A program made the position numbers and the translations under genes. 64,000 nucleotides of DNA, from assembly GCF_022179065.1 (NCBI RefSeq), contig NZ_BPQD01000015.1, positions 1 through 64,000 of the forward strand. The letters are read 5' to 3'. This DNA is from Methylobacterium adhaesivum (GTDB taxonomy: Bacteria; Pseudomonadota; Alphaproteobacteria; Rhizobiales; Beijerinckiaceae). Position 1 is the stretch's first letter; every line of letters begins with the position of its first letter. This document shows positions 19,640-28,385 of this stretch, one piece after another. The notes beneath the pieces were generated by a model. The model saw only the letters and a program-made list of their open reading frames with translations, was not told the origin of the DNA and did no database searches.

Positions 19640-20128
19640 ATGCTCCGCCTCGCCCTCTACCAGCCCGACATTCCCCAGAACACCGGCACGCTCCTGCGCC
19701 TGTCCGCCTGCCTCGGGGTTGCCGTCGAGATCATCGAGCCGGCGGGGTTCGACGTGTCCGACCGTCACCTGCGCCGCTCGGGGCTCGACTATCTCGACCA
19801 TGTGGCGATCACGCGGCACCGCTCCTGGGCCGCGTTCGCGCAGTGGCGCGAAGAGTCGGGCCTCCGCCTCGTCCTCGCCACCACGCAGGGCGCGGTCCCC
19901 TATGCCGACTTCGCCTATGCGCCGGACGACTGCCTGCTGATGGGCCGCGAATCGGCCGGCGTTCCTGAGGCGGTCCACGCGGCGGCCGACGCGCGGGTGG
20001 TGGTGCCGATCCGGCCGGGTTTGCGCTCGCTCAACGTGGCGGTCTGCGCCGCGATGATCCTCGGCGAGGGTTTGCGGCAGACGGGCGGCCACACCGCTCA
20101 TTTGAACGGTGTGCAGAACCGCACTTGA
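19640..20128 (+). CDS. trmL: tRNA (cytidine(34)-2'-O)-methyltransferase TrmL
   Basis: The 162-residue SPOUT methyltransferase matches TrmL in length and motifs: YQPDIPQNTGTLLRL near the N terminus, LDYLDHVAI, LMGRESAGVPE and IRPGLRSLNVAVCAAMI, which form the knotted SAM-binding site. It methylates the wobble ribose of specific leucine tRNAs in the cytosol. I use the ATG at 19640, because the 28 codons upstream in frame are not conserved and overlap the likely promoter. Confidence 0.93.
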   Translation: MLRLALYQPDIPQNTGTLLRLSACLGVAVEIIEPAGFDVSDRHLRRSGLDYLDHVAITRHRSWAAFAQWREESGLRLVLATTQGAVPYADFAYAPDDCLLMGRESAGVPEAVHAAADARVVVPIRPGLRSLNVAVCAAMILGEGLRQTGGHTAHLNGVQNRT

Positions 20129-20190
20129 ACGTTGTTCAAACTATGACACTTTCCTAGCGACGGCAGCGGCCGTCAGCCGGGAGACAGCCC

Positions 20191-20865
20191 ATGTTCAACC
20201 TGTTCCGAACCCTCGCGCGGGGAGCCGCCGCCCAGGCCCGCGAAGACCTCATCGACCGCAACGCCCTGCTCATCCTCGATCAGCAGATCCGCGAGACCCG
20301 CGCCGCCCTCGAGCGCAGCCGCATGGCGCTTGCCACGGCGGAAGCCGGCGACAAGGCGGAGGGGCGCCGCCTCGCCGAGGTCGAGGCCCGCGCGGCGGAT
20401 CTGGAGGAGCGCGCGGTGGCGGCCCTGGCGGCGAACCGCGACCCCCTCGCGAGCGAGGCGGCCGAGGCCATCGCCGAGCTCGAATCCGAGGCGGCGGCGA
20501 TCCGCACGGCCCGGGACCGGTTCAGTCGCGAACTCGCACGCCTGCGCGCCGTGGTGGCCGACGCGACCCGCCGGCAGGCCGAGCTCGAACGCGGCCGGCG
20601 CATCGCGGCGGCGGCCGAATCCGCCCGTCGCCTCGGCGTCGCCGCTACCCCTGAGGACCGCGCCACCCTGACGGAGGCCGAGGCGACGCTGGCCCGCCTG
20701 CGCGACCGCCAGGCGCAGGCCGCCGACACGGAGGCGGCGCTCGCAGACATCGAACCCGGCGCCGACATCGCCGCGCGCCTCGAGCGCGAGGGCTTCGGCA
20801 GGGCCACCCGCCCCACGGCTGCTGCGGTCCTCGAACGCCTGCGCAGCCGCGCGGCCGCTCTCTGA
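20191..20865 (+). CDS. PspA/IM30-like coiled-coil protein
   Basis: The 224-residue protein is almost entirely helical and charged, with PspA/IM30-like organisation: an amphipathic N terminus (MFNLFRTLARGAA), then long heptad helices (about 20-150), and a terminal helix near AAVLERLRSRAA. PspA-family proteins bind the inner face of the membrane and protect it under stress. GGGAGACAG precedes the ATG. The next gene, a YiaA-like small membrane protein, starts 47 bases downstream, so the two probably form a membrane-stress pair. Family membership is likely; sequence divergence from classic PspA is considerable. Confidence 0.78.
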   Translation: MFNLFRTLARGAAAQAREDLIDRNALLILDQQIRETRAALERSRMALATAEAGDKAEGRRLAEVEARAADLEERAVAALAANRDPLASEAAEAIAELESEAAAIRTARDRFSRELARLRAVVADATRRQAELERGRRIAAAAESARRLGVAATPEDRATLTEAEATLARLRDRQAQAADTEAALADIEPGADIAARLEREGFGRATRPTAAAVLERLRSRAAAL

Positions 20866-20912
20866 CCACACCCCTCCCGACCGTTCTCGATCCCCACCGA
20901 AGGAACACCGCC

Positions 20913-21185
20913 ATGTCCAACGAAACCACGCAGCATTCCGGCGCCTGGGTCGCCTTCACCTACGCGTCGTTCCTCGGGGCCGCCCTCATGGTGGCGCTCG
21001 GCATCCTGTTCATGCCCGTCGACATCTGGATGAAGGGCTACTTCGCCATGGGCGTGATCATGCTGGTCCAGTCCTGCATCACCGCGACGAAGACGGTGCG
21101 CGACGTCCACGAGGGCCGGCGCATGGTCAACCGCATCGAGGACGCCAAGACCGAGCGCCTGCTCATGGGCGTCGGCAAGGATTGA
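20913..21185 (+). CDS. YiaA/YiaB-family two-helix inner-membrane protein
   Basis: The 90-residue protein has two hydrophobic helices (about 12-34 and 41-62) in the pattern of the YiaAB domain ([25 protein letters not shown]), then a charged cytoplasmic tail. Its biochemical function is unknown. AGGAA precedes the ATG. It lies directly behind the PspA-like gene and probably shares its transcript, which fits a membrane-stress role. Confidence 0.88.
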   Translation: MSNETTQHSGAWVAFTYASFLGAALMVALGILFMPVDIWMKGYFAMGVIMLVQSCITATKTVRDVHEGRRMVNRIEDAKTERLLMGVGKD

Positions 21186-21228
21186 GGCTCACATTGACGC
21201 CCGCGGCACGGGATGGGACATCGGGGCC

Positions 21229-22155
21229 ATGCAGCGCCCCGACACGCCCTTCGTCCCCTTGGCCCCGGCCGAACTCGACGCCCTGAAGGGCGAGGCGACG
21301 GCGTGGTTCACCACCCTGCGCGACCGCATCGTCGCCGCCTTCGAGGCCCTGGAGGCGGAGGCCACGGGGCCGTTCCACCCGGACGCACCGTCCGCGCCGG
21401 GCAAATTCGAGAAGACGCCGTGGCAGCGCACCGACCACACCGGCGCGCCCGGCGGCGGCGGCACCATGGCGATGATCAAGGGCCGGGTGTTCGAGAAGGC
21501 CGGCGTCCACGTCTCGGCCGTGCACGGCGAGTTCGCCCCCGAGTTCCGGGCGCAGATGCCGGGGGCGGCGGAGGACCCGCGCTTCTTCGCCACCGGCATC
21601 TCGCTCATCGCGCATCCGTGGAACCCGAACGCGCCGACCGTCCACATGAACACCCGGTTCGTCGCGACCACGCGGACGTGGTTCGGCGGCGGGGCCGACC
21701 TCACCCCCGTCCTCGACCGGCGGCGCACCCAGGACGACCCCGACAGCCACGCCTTCCACGCGGCCATGAAGGCGGCGTGCGACGCCCACGCGCCGGCCGC
21801 CGACTACGCCCGCTACAAGGCCTGGTGCGAGGAGTACTTCTACCTGCCCCACCGCAAGGAGCCGCGCGGCATCGGCGGCATCTTCTACGACTATCACTGG
21901 ACCGGCGACCCGGCCGCCGACCTCGCCTTCACCCGCGACGTGGGCGGCGCGTTCCTCAACGCCTATCCGGCGATTATGCGCGCCAACCTCGACAAGCCGT
22001 GGACGGAAGACGACCGGATCGAGCAGCAGGTCCGGCGCGGCCGCTACGTCGAGTTCAACCTCCTGCACGACCGGGGCACCATCTTCGGCCTCAAGACCGG
22101 CGGCAACGTCGCCTCAATCCTGTCGTCCCTGCCGCCCACCGTGCGCTGGCCGTGA
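21229..22155 (+). CDS. hemF: Oxygen-dependent coproporphyrinogen III oxidase
   Basis: The 308-residue protein covers the full HemF fold with conserved segments [62 protein letters not shown] and [15 protein letters not shown]. It oxidatively decarboxylates coproporphyrinogen III to protoporphyrinogen IX in heme synthesis. The stop codon overlaps the GTG start of the following helicase gene, so the two are translationally coupled. Confidence 0.97.
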   Translation: MQRPDTPFVPLAPAELDALKGEATAWFTTLRDRIVAAFEALEAEATGPFHPDAPSAPGKFEKTPWQRTDHTGAPGGGGTMAMIKGRVFEKAGVHVSAVHGEFAPEFRAQMPGAAEDPRFFATGISLIAHPWNPNAPTVHMNTRFVATTRTWFGGGADLTPVLDRRRTQDDPDSHAFHAAMKAACDAHAPAADYARYKAWCEEYFYLPHRKEPRGIGGIFYDYHWTGDPAADLAFTRDVGGAFLNAYPAIMRANLDKPWTEDDRIEQQVRRGRYVEFNLLHDRGTIFGLKTGGNVASILSSLPPTVRWP

Positions 22156-23288
22156 GCGACGCGGGCTCGACCGACACCACCCTGCCGACCCGGTTCGCGC
22201 CGCAGCAGGACGCGGCGCTCAAGGCCATCGCGGCCTGGCGCAAGGACGGCGGCGCCCCGGTGTTCCGCCTGTTCGGCTATGCCGGTACCGGCAAGACCAC
22301 GCTCGCCCGCCGCATCGCCGACGACGTCGACGGCACCGTGGTGTTCGGCGCCTTCACGGGCAAGGCGGCGTCGGTGATGCGTGCCAAGGGCTGCCACGAT
22401 GCGGCGACGATCCACAGCCTCATCTACCGCACCAAGGAGACGGAGGACGGCGGCCCGGCCTTCACCCTCAACCGGACGGGGCCGATCTCGAAGGCCGAAC
22501 TCGTGATCATCGACGAATGCTCGATGGTGGATTCCGATCTCGGCAACGACCTCCTGTCCTTCGACAAGCCGGTCCTCGTGCTCGGCGATCCGGCGCAGCT
22601 GCCCCCCGTACGCGGCGGCGGCTTCTTCACGGAGGCCGAGCCCGACGTGATGCTCACGGAGGTTCACCGCCAGGCCGCCGACGATCCCATCGTCCGCATG
22701 GCGATGACGGTCCGCGAGGGCGGGCGCCTCGCCATCGGTGAATACGGCCGCAGCCGGGTGGTCTCGCGCCGCAATCTCGATCCGAACGCCGTCATCGCCG
22801 CCGACCAAGTCCTGGTCGGCATGAACAAGACTCGGCGCCTCTACAACAACCGCCTGCGCGAGATCGCCGGCCACGTCGATCCGATGCCGGCGGTGGGCGA
22901 GAAGCTCGTGTGCCTGCGCAACGATCGCACCAAGGGCCTCCTCAACGGTTCGACCTGGACGGTGCAGGCCCAGCGCGCGGCCCAGCGCCCGGACACGATC
23001 CGCCTCGACGTGGTGCCGGACGACGATCCCGCCCTCCGGCGGCGCCCCGTGGACATCAAGGTGCTGCGCGCCGTGATGTCCGGCTCCGAGGAGGAGATCC
23101 CGGCTTTCCTGCGCCGTGAGACCGACGAGTTCACCTACGGCTACGCCCTCACCGTGCATAAGGCGCAGGGCTCGCAATGGGACAGCGTTGTGCTGTTCGA
23201 CGAATCCTTCGCCTTCCGCGAGCACCGGGACCGGTGGCTCTACACGGGCCTCACCCGCGCCGCGGAAGAGATCACGGTGGTCGTCTGA
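22152..23288 (+). CDS. RecD-like/AAA_30 superfamily 1 DNA helicase
   Basis: The GTG start at 22152 overlaps the hemF stop (GTGA), giving 378 residues. Walker A is GYAGTGKTT (42-50), Walker [10 protein letters not shown], with motif [12 protein letters not shown], and the late motif [17 protein letters not shown] followed by YTGLTRA. This is the core of RecD/TraA-type helicases without the RecD N-terminal RecB-binding domain, resembling stand-alone ATP-dependent exonuclease V alpha-like proteins of Rhizobiales. It probably acts as a 5'-3' DNA helicase in repair, but its partner and pathway are unknown. Confidence 0.88.
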   Translation: MSDAGSTDTTLPTRFAPQQDAALKAIAAWRKDGGAPVFRLFGYAGTGKTTLARRIADDVDGTVVFGAFTGKAASVMRAKGCHDAATIHSLIYRTKETEDGGPAFTLNRTGPISKAELVIIDECSMVDSDLGNDLLSFDKPVLVLGDPAQLPPVRGGGFFTEAEPDVMLTEVHRQAADDPIVRMAMTVREGGRLAIGEYGRSRVVSRRNLDPNAVIAADQVLVGMNKTRRLYNNRLREIAGHVDPMPAVGEKLVCLRNDRTKGLLNGSTWTVQAQRAAQRPDTIRLDVVPDDDPALRRRPVDIKVLRAVMSGSEEEIPAFLRRETDEFTYGYALTVHKAQGSQWDSVVLFDESFAFREHRDRWLYTGLTRAAEEITVVV

Positions 23289-23311
23289 TCCGGTGTCGGC
23301 TTGAGGGAAGC

Positions 23312-23348
23312 CCAAATCCGCCATCCCGACGAGATCGACCGGATTTGG
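23312..23348. terminator. Hairpin after the RecD-like gene
   Basis: Nine-base perfect inverted repeat CCAAATCCG / CGGATTTGG with a 19-base loop, starting 24 bases after the helicase stop. The long loop and missing U tract make this a weak terminator candidate. Confidence 0.35.
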
Positions 23349-23503
23349 AAAGCCGGGGCGGCGTAGGATTTCGGTAACCCTGTGGCGCGGGACGGGCTGC
23401 CAAGCTGACCCGGATGGTACAGATTGGACGGAGGAACGCGCGGCCCGGCGCAAGCCCCGCAAGGGGCCGTATGCCGTGAACGGGCAATCGCAGGGCCAAC
23501 CCG

Positions 23504-24526
23504 ATGTTCGTTCTCGTCCTCGATGACACCCCCCTCAACAACCTGTTGATGGCGGAGGCGATCCGCACGATCCCGGATTGCACCGTGCGCGACTTCACGC
23601 GCCCGGCCGACGCTCTCGCGTTCGTCGAGGCGCAGGCGGACGCCATCGGGGTAGCGATCTCGGATTACGACATGCCGGGGATGAACGGGGTCGCTTTCAT
23701 CCGCGCGGCCCGAGCCATACCGGGCTTCGAGCATGTCCCGGTGGTGATGGTGACGAGTTCCGACCAACGCAGCCTGCGCCGCGAGGCCCTGGAGGCCGGG
23801 GCGACGGACTTCCTGGCCAAGCCCTTCGACCCCCTCGAGATCCGGGCCCGCATTTCGAACCTCCTCGCCCTCAACCGCGCCCGACTCGATCAGCGGGAGC
23901 GCGCGGCGTGGCTCGACCGGGAGGTGAAGGCCGCGACCCAGATCATTGCTGCGCGCGAGCGCGAGATCGTCCACCTGCTGATGAAGGCCGCCGAGCACCG
24001 CGACCACGAGACCGGCAACCACGTGGCGCGGGTGGCGCGCCTCGTCGGTCTCATCGCCCGGGGCCTCGGACTGCCGGAGGGCGAAATTGAGCAACTCAGC
24101 CTCGCCTCGACCATGCACGACGTCGGCAAGATCAGCGTTCCGGATACGATCCTCCTGAAGCCCGGCCCCCTGACGCAGGACGAGCGCCGCGAGATGGAGC
24201 GCCACGCCGATCGCGGCCGGCGTATCCTCGAAGGCTCGTCCTCACACCTGATGCAGCTTGCCGCCGAGATCGCCGCCACCCACCACGAGCGTTGGGATGG
24301 CAGCGGCTATCCCGCCGGCCTCGCGGGCGAGGCGATCCCGCTTTGCGGCCGCATCGTCGCCGTAGCCGACGTGTTCGACGCCCTGACGTCGGAGCGGCCC
24401 TACAAGAAGGCGTGGAGCGAGGGGGAAGCCCTGAACCACATCCTGGCGAATGCCGGCACGCATTTCGACCCGGCCTGCGTCGCGGCCTTCTCTCACATGC
24501 TCTCGAAGGATGAGACGTCGACCTGA
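23504..24526 (+). CDS. Response regulator with HD-GYP domain (RpfG-like)
   Basis: The 340-residue protein has a receiver domain with phospho-acceptor Asp54 (SDYDMPG), acidic Asp7/Asp8 and Lys106, and a helical linker (about 125-160). The HD-GYP domain has His205-Asp206 in HDVGK and GYP at 268-270 in GSGYPAGL, so all key residues for cyclic-di-GMP hydrolysis are present. RpfG-type regulators degrade cyclic di-GMP when phosphorylated by a sensor kinase. No kinase is adjacent, so it is an orphan regulator. The ribosome-binding site is weak. Confidence 0.94.
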   Translation: MFVLVLDDTPLNNLLMAEAIRTIPDCTVRDFTRPADALAFVEAQADAIGVAISDYDMPGMNGVAFIRAARAIPGFEHVPVVMVTSSDQRSLRREALEAGATDFLAKPFDPLEIRARISNLLALNRARLDQRERAAWLDREVKAATQIIAAREREIVHLLMKAAEHRDHETGNHVARVARLVGLIARGLGLPEGEIEQLSLASTMHDVGKISVPDTILLKPGPLTQDERREMERHADRGRRILEGSSSHLMQLAAEIAATHHERWDGSGYPAGLAGEAIPLCGRIVAVADVFDALTSERPYKKAWSEGEALNHILANAGTHFDPACVAAFSHMLSKDETST

Positions 24527-25393
24527 GTTCGGCGCCTAATTCTGTTGTCATCCCGAGTGCCGTCCGCGACCACCGCCGGTTCAAAATTCGGCGGGCATCG
24601 TTCCTGCGGTGCAGGATGACGGAGGCTTCGGAAGCCCCCGGTCACTGGATTCGTCGGACGCACGCCCGTGTCCGAAGGGTGATCCGTCCACAGGGTTCTC
24701 GCGAAATGCGTCGTTGCCCCGCTCTTCAACCGAGGGGAGCGGACCGGGCGCTCGGCCGACCGCTCGAGGCGTCCGATGCGCGAGGCTACATCGAAGAATG
24801 TCGGCGGGCCCGTTCGCCGATTGGGCTGCGAGACGATTCGTGTTCGATTCCCACGAATGGCGGGCGGGAATCATCCCGCTCGGATTCTCCCGATCGGTCG
24901 GGGGCCTGTGGATGACGGCCTTTCTACCGCGATCGGCTCGGTCCGGACGACCCTGGATCACCGGATTAGGCCCCGATGTTCGCGCTGAGTTCACCCTGAG
25001 CAGAAAGCGTTCGCGTTCGAACGATTTTGGAGCAGGATTCCGGCATTCTTCTGCCGATCTGCTTGGTTTCGCGGCGCTTTCAGCTCCGGGAAGGCAGCCT
25101 GCCTGCCCGGAACACGAGAGGGAAAGCCACGCGACGTCATACATTTAGCCGCCTGCACAACGTTGCAAGGCCGCAACAGCAGAGCGGAACCGCTGTACCG
25201 TTCACGTTTTCGAGTTGCCCGGCGGAACCGCGTCGCACAGAGTGTTGGGGCGCTGGTACACCAGCGGCGCACCAGAATAATCCAGCGGATACGCTCGGCT
25301 ACCAAAAAAAAAGGATCACACGGGTCGCGATCTCAAGGATCGTCGCACCCGTAGTTGTCCATTCCTCGGGTCTCGAAGCTTTTGGAGATATCA
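24527..25393. other. Long non-coding stretch with several palindromes, leader of the porin gene
   Basis: About 870 bases have no credible gene: open frames occur on both strands, but their products are low-quality and do not resemble proteins. The left part has several inverted repeats: GTCATCC (24547) with GGATGAC (24614-24620) enclosing CCGCCG/CGGCGG; GGCTTC-G-GAAGCC (24624-24636); TCGGA/TCCGA (24654-24675); and ATTCGTG/CACGAAT (24836-24858). The right part, with an A-run near 25304, should contain the porin promoter and 5' untranslated leader. A small RNA or dispersed repeat remnants are both possible. Confidence 0.5.
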
Positions 25394-27019
25394 ATGAAGC
25401 TCTTGAAGAGCTCGCTTCTCGCCTCTGCTGCTGGATTTGCAGCCGTTGCCGGAGCACAGGCAGCCGACCTTCCGGTCAAGAAGGCTGTTCCGATCGAGTA
25501 CGTCCGGGTTTGCTCCGCTTATGGCGCCGGCTTCTTCTACATCCCCGGCACCGATACCTGCATCCGTCTCTCTGGTCGCGCCCGCCTTGAGGTCGCCTAT
25601 CAGCCGAGCAACGCCCGCAGCAGCCTCGGCAACGCCGGCGACACCACCGGATATCGCGGCCTCGCCCGTATCAACGTCGACGCCCGCACCCAGACGGCCT
25701 ACGGCACCCTGCGCGCCTTCACCCGCCTCGAATTCGCCTCGCGCACCGGCGCCGTCGGCGGCCTCCGCTCCGGTACCCAGGAGCGCATCGGCAACGCTTT
25801 CTCTGCGACCGGGCAGGATCAGAACGGTCGCGTCCAGCAGTTCGTAAGCACCGAGAAGGCGTTCATCCAGTTCGCCGGCCTCACCGCCGGTCGCGCCTCC
25901 TCGTTCTTCGACTTCTACGCGCACGACTTCGAACTCGCGGGCTCGACGGGTGGTTCGGACCTCGCCTCCACCAACCTGCTCGCCTACACGACCAAGCTGG
26001 GCGACGGCGGCCTCTCGGCCACGGTCTCGCTCGAAGACCCGTCCTTCCGCCGCAACACCATCTACTCGCAGGAATCGACGACGGTCGGCGCCCCCTCCCG
26101 CGTTCTGATCTCGACCAGCGCCCTCGGCGTCCCGACCTTCGGCACCGTCGACGTCTCCCAGCGTAACCGCATGCCCGATTTCGTCGGCGTGCTGCGCTAC
26201 GACGCCGCCTGGGGCTCGGCCCAGCTCTCCGCCGCCGTGAAGGAGCTGAACACCAGCAACATCATCGGCAGCCCGACGATCGTCGGCGTCAACAACGGCT
26301 TTGCCGGCAACTTTGCGGGCGGCAGCGCAGGCGCCTCCAGCGATTACGGCTGGGCCGTGCAGGGCGGCGTGAAGATCAACATGCCGTTCATCGCCCCCGG
26401 TGACACCCTGTACCTGCAGGGCGCCTACGGCGAGGGCGCGACCCTCTACACCGGCTTCTCGTCCTACAACGGCAGCTACGCCTCCCGCGTGAGCACCATC
26501 AGCGCCGCCGCGTTCGACCCCTACATGTCGGATGCCACCCTCAACCCGCTGACCGGCAAGATCGAGCTGTCCACCAGCTTCACCGCCGTGGCGTCGTTCC
26601 TCCACTACTGGTCGCCCGAGTGGCGCTCGGCCCTGTTCGGCAGCTACGGCGAGATGGCCTTCGCCCGCGGTGCCCGCGAGGCCAACGCCCTCGCGTATGC
26701 CGGCTCCGCCTTCGCCGGCACCACGGCGTCGAACAACTTCGTCGGCGCCCCGGGCACCCGCTCGTTCGCCCTCAGCCCGACGCTTCGCGACACCTACCAG
26801 TTTGTGGTCGGCAGCAGCCTGATCTGGTCGCCGGTGAAGGACCTCGATATCGGCGTCGAGGGCTTCTACACCAAGGTCGGCCTCCAGAACGGTCGCGTCA
26901 TCGACCAGTACAACAACGGCCTGACCACGGCCGCTCAGATCAACGCCGGCGCCGCCGTCCGGACCGTGACCTCCGCGGACACCTACCAGGTCCGCATGCG
27001 CGTCCAGCGCGACTTCTAA
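25394..27019 (+). CDS. Rhizobiales-type outer-membrane porin
   Basis: The 541-residue protein begins with a signal peptide cleaved after AGAQA (about residue 23), giving mature ADLPVKKAVPIEYVRVC, the hallmark of the alphaproteobacterial porin_2 family. CIRLSGRARLEVAY starts the barrel, and the chain ends in aromatic-rich strands with a terminal Phe (RVQRDF), the usual barrel-assembly signal. It should form trimers allowing diffusion of small solutes across the outer membrane. GGAGA five bases before the ATG fixes this start rather than the TTG 13 codons upstream. Codon use is highly biased, fitting strong expression, and a long leader and strong terminator frame the gene. Confidence 0.95.
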   Translation: MKLLKSSLLASAAGFAAVAGAQAADLPVKKAVPIEYVRVCSAYGAGFFYIPGTDTCIRLSGRARLEVAYQPSNARSSLGNAGDTTGYRGLARINVDARTQTAYGTLRAFTRLEFASRTGAVGGLRSGTQERIGNAFSATGQDQNGRVQQFVSTEKAFIQFAGLTAGRASSFFDFYAHDFELAGSTGGSDLASTNLLAYTTKLGDGGLSATVSLEDPSFRRNTIYSQESTTVGAPSRVLISTSALGVPTFGTVDVSQRNRMPDFVGVLRYDAAWGSAQLSAAVKELNTSNIIGSPTIVGVNNGFAGNFAGGSAGASSDYGWAVQGGVKINMPFIAPGDTLYLQGAYGEGATLYTGFSSYNGSYASRVSTISAAAFDPYMSDATLNPLTGKIELSTSFTAVASFLHYWSPEWRSALFGSYGEMAFARGAREANALAYAGSAFAGTTASNNFVGAPGTRSFALSPTLRDTYQFVVGSSLIWSPVKDLDIGVEGFYTKVGLQNGRVIDQYNNGLTTAAQINAGAAVRTVTSADTYQVRMRVQRDF

Positions 27020-27094
27020 GTCGTCCGGACCATCGGATCCGGCGTCGAAGGACCTCGGATCCGACCGCTCCAATCGTCATCGAAAACCTGAACT

Positions 27095-27121
27095 GGCCCG
27101 GCTGCGAAGCCGGGCCTTTTT
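27095..27121 (+). terminator. Rho-independent terminator of the porin gene
   Basis: Perfect 9-bp stem GGCCCGGCT / AGCCGGGCC with a GCGA loop followed immediately by five T, 76 bases after the porin stop. This is the clearest classical terminator in the window. Confidence 0.93.
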
Positions 27122-27285
27122 ACGTTCCGGCCGTGCTGGCGCGGCACGCGGATTGCGTTACAGGGAGGTGTGCATCCCAATCGATGCTCCAAAACAGCGA
27201 TTGCACCGTGAAGACGCGCCGTTAAGCTGTGCGCCAGCCTCAGCGACGGCCGTTGCGGTGATCGCCCCCGGGAGTCAGCCTGCCC

Positions 27286-28215
27286 ATGCGTTCGTGTCAT
27301 CCCAAATCCGCCCTCACGGCGGCGTTCGTCGCCCTGGCCGTTACGGCGACGGCCCTCGGCGGAGCCCAGGCCCAGGACCTGACCGGCACCCTGAAGAAGA
27401 TCAAGGAAACCAACCAGATCACCATCGGCTACCGGGATGCGTCGGTGCCGTTCTCCTACCTCGACAACGATCAGAAGCCCGTCGGCTACGCCCTCGAGAT
27501 CTGCAAGAAGATCGCCGAGGCAGTGAAGGTCAATCTCAAGCTTCCGAACCTAGAAGTGAAGCTGAACCCGGTCACTTCGGCCACCCGTATCCCGCTCATT
27601 GCCAACGGCACCATCGACCTCGAGTGCGGTTCGACGACCAACAACCCCGATCGTCAGAAGCAGGCGACCTTCACCAACACCCACTTCCTCACCGCCACGC
27701 GCTTCGTTTCGAAGAAGAGCGCCAAGCTCGACAAGATTGACGATCTGAAGGGCAAGACCGTGGTCTCGACCTCGGGCACCACCAACATCCGCCAGATCAA
27801 CGAGATCAACACGGCGCGCAACCTCGGCCTCACCATCCTTCCGGCCAAGGACCATGCCGAGGCGTTCCTCATGGTCGAGACCGGCCGCGCCGTCGCCTTC
27901 GTGATGGACGACGTGCTCCTCGCGTCGCTCGCCGCCAGCTCCAAGGATCCGGGCGCCTACGCCATCTCCAGCGAAGCCCTGTCGAAGCCCGAGCCCTACG
28001 GCATCATGCTGCGCAAGGACGACGCCCCGTTCAAGGCCGTGGCCGATGCGGCGACGGCCAAGCTCTATCAGAGCCCCGAGGGCAAGGCGCTCTACGACAC
28101 CTGGTTCACGAAGCCGATCCCGCCGCGCGGCATCAACCTGAACCTGCCCATGAGCGAGGCCATGGTGAAGACCTTCGCTCACCCGAGCGACAGCCCCGAT
28201 CCGGCCGCCTACTGA
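27286..28215 (+). CDS. Periplasmic amino-acid binding protein, GltI-like (glutamate/aspartate type)
   Basis: The 309-residue protein has a signal peptide ending GGAQA (about residue 29), then an SBP_bac_3 domain (about 35-270). It carries GltI-type motifs: ITIGYRDASVPFSYLD, VGYALEICKKIAEAV, TSATRIPLIANGTIDLECGS and LKGKTVVSTSGTTN. It would bind an acidic amino acid in the periplasm for an ABC importer. No permease or ATPase genes are adjacent, so it must use components encoded elsewhere. GGGAGT precedes the ATG. Confidence 0.92.
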   Translation: MRSCHPKSALTAAFVALAVTATALGGAQAQDLTGTLKKIKETNQITIGYRDASVPFSYLDNDQKPVGYALEICKKIAEAVKVNLKLPNLEVKLNPVTSATRIPLIANGTIDLECGSTTNNPDRQKQATFTNTHFLTATRFVSKKSAKLDKIDDLKGKTVVSTSGTTNIRQINEINTARNLGLTILPAKDHAEAFLMVETGRAVAFVMDDVLLASLAASSKDPGAYAISSEALSKPEPYGIMLRKDDAPFKAVADAATAKLYQSPEGKALYDTWFTKPIPPRGINLNLPMSEAMVKTFAHPSDSPDPAAY

Positions 28216-28229
28216 ACCTGAGACCCGAG

Positions 28230-28257
28230 GGGGCTCCGGCGATGCCGGGGCCCCTTT
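28230..28257 (+). terminator. Rho-independent terminator of the binding-protein gene
   Basis: GGGGCTCCGGC pairs with GCCGGGGCCCC (one G-U pair) around a GAT loop, followed by TTT, 14 bases after the stop codon. Confidence 0.85.
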
Positions 28258-28287
28258 CGTTTGAGGATAGTCGGAAAGCGAGTTCTG

Positions 28288-28376
28288 GAAGGGATCATCC
28301 CTTCGGTGGGGGTCGGGCAGAGCCCGACGTTCTTTCCATGGCTCTGCCCTGGACTCGCGAAGGGCTCGGCCCTTCG
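28288..28376. repeat. Cluster of nested palindromes between gltI-like gene and ureD
   Basis: Four inverted repeats fill about 90 bases: GAAGGGAT-C-ATCCCTTC (28288-28304), GTCGGGC-AGA-GCCCGAC (28312-28328), GGGCAGAGCC (28315-28324) with GGCTCTGCCC (28340-28349), and CGAAGGGC-TCG-GCCCTTCG (28358-28376). The second and third share bases and cannot form together. The element looks like a compound intergenic repeat of the REP type and also lies where ureD transcription should end. Confidence 0.75.
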
Positions 28377-28385
28377 AACCTCGAT

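Noticed and set aside
24836-24858. tRNA T-arm-like hairpin with loop TTCGATTCC
   Set aside because: No acceptor stem, anticodon arm or CCA end could be assembled around it.
24581-25148. Open frames of about 180-187 codons on both strands in the porin upstream region
   Set aside because: The two frames overlap in opposite directions, have irregular Ser/Arg/Pro-rich composition and no ribosome-binding site or family resemblance.
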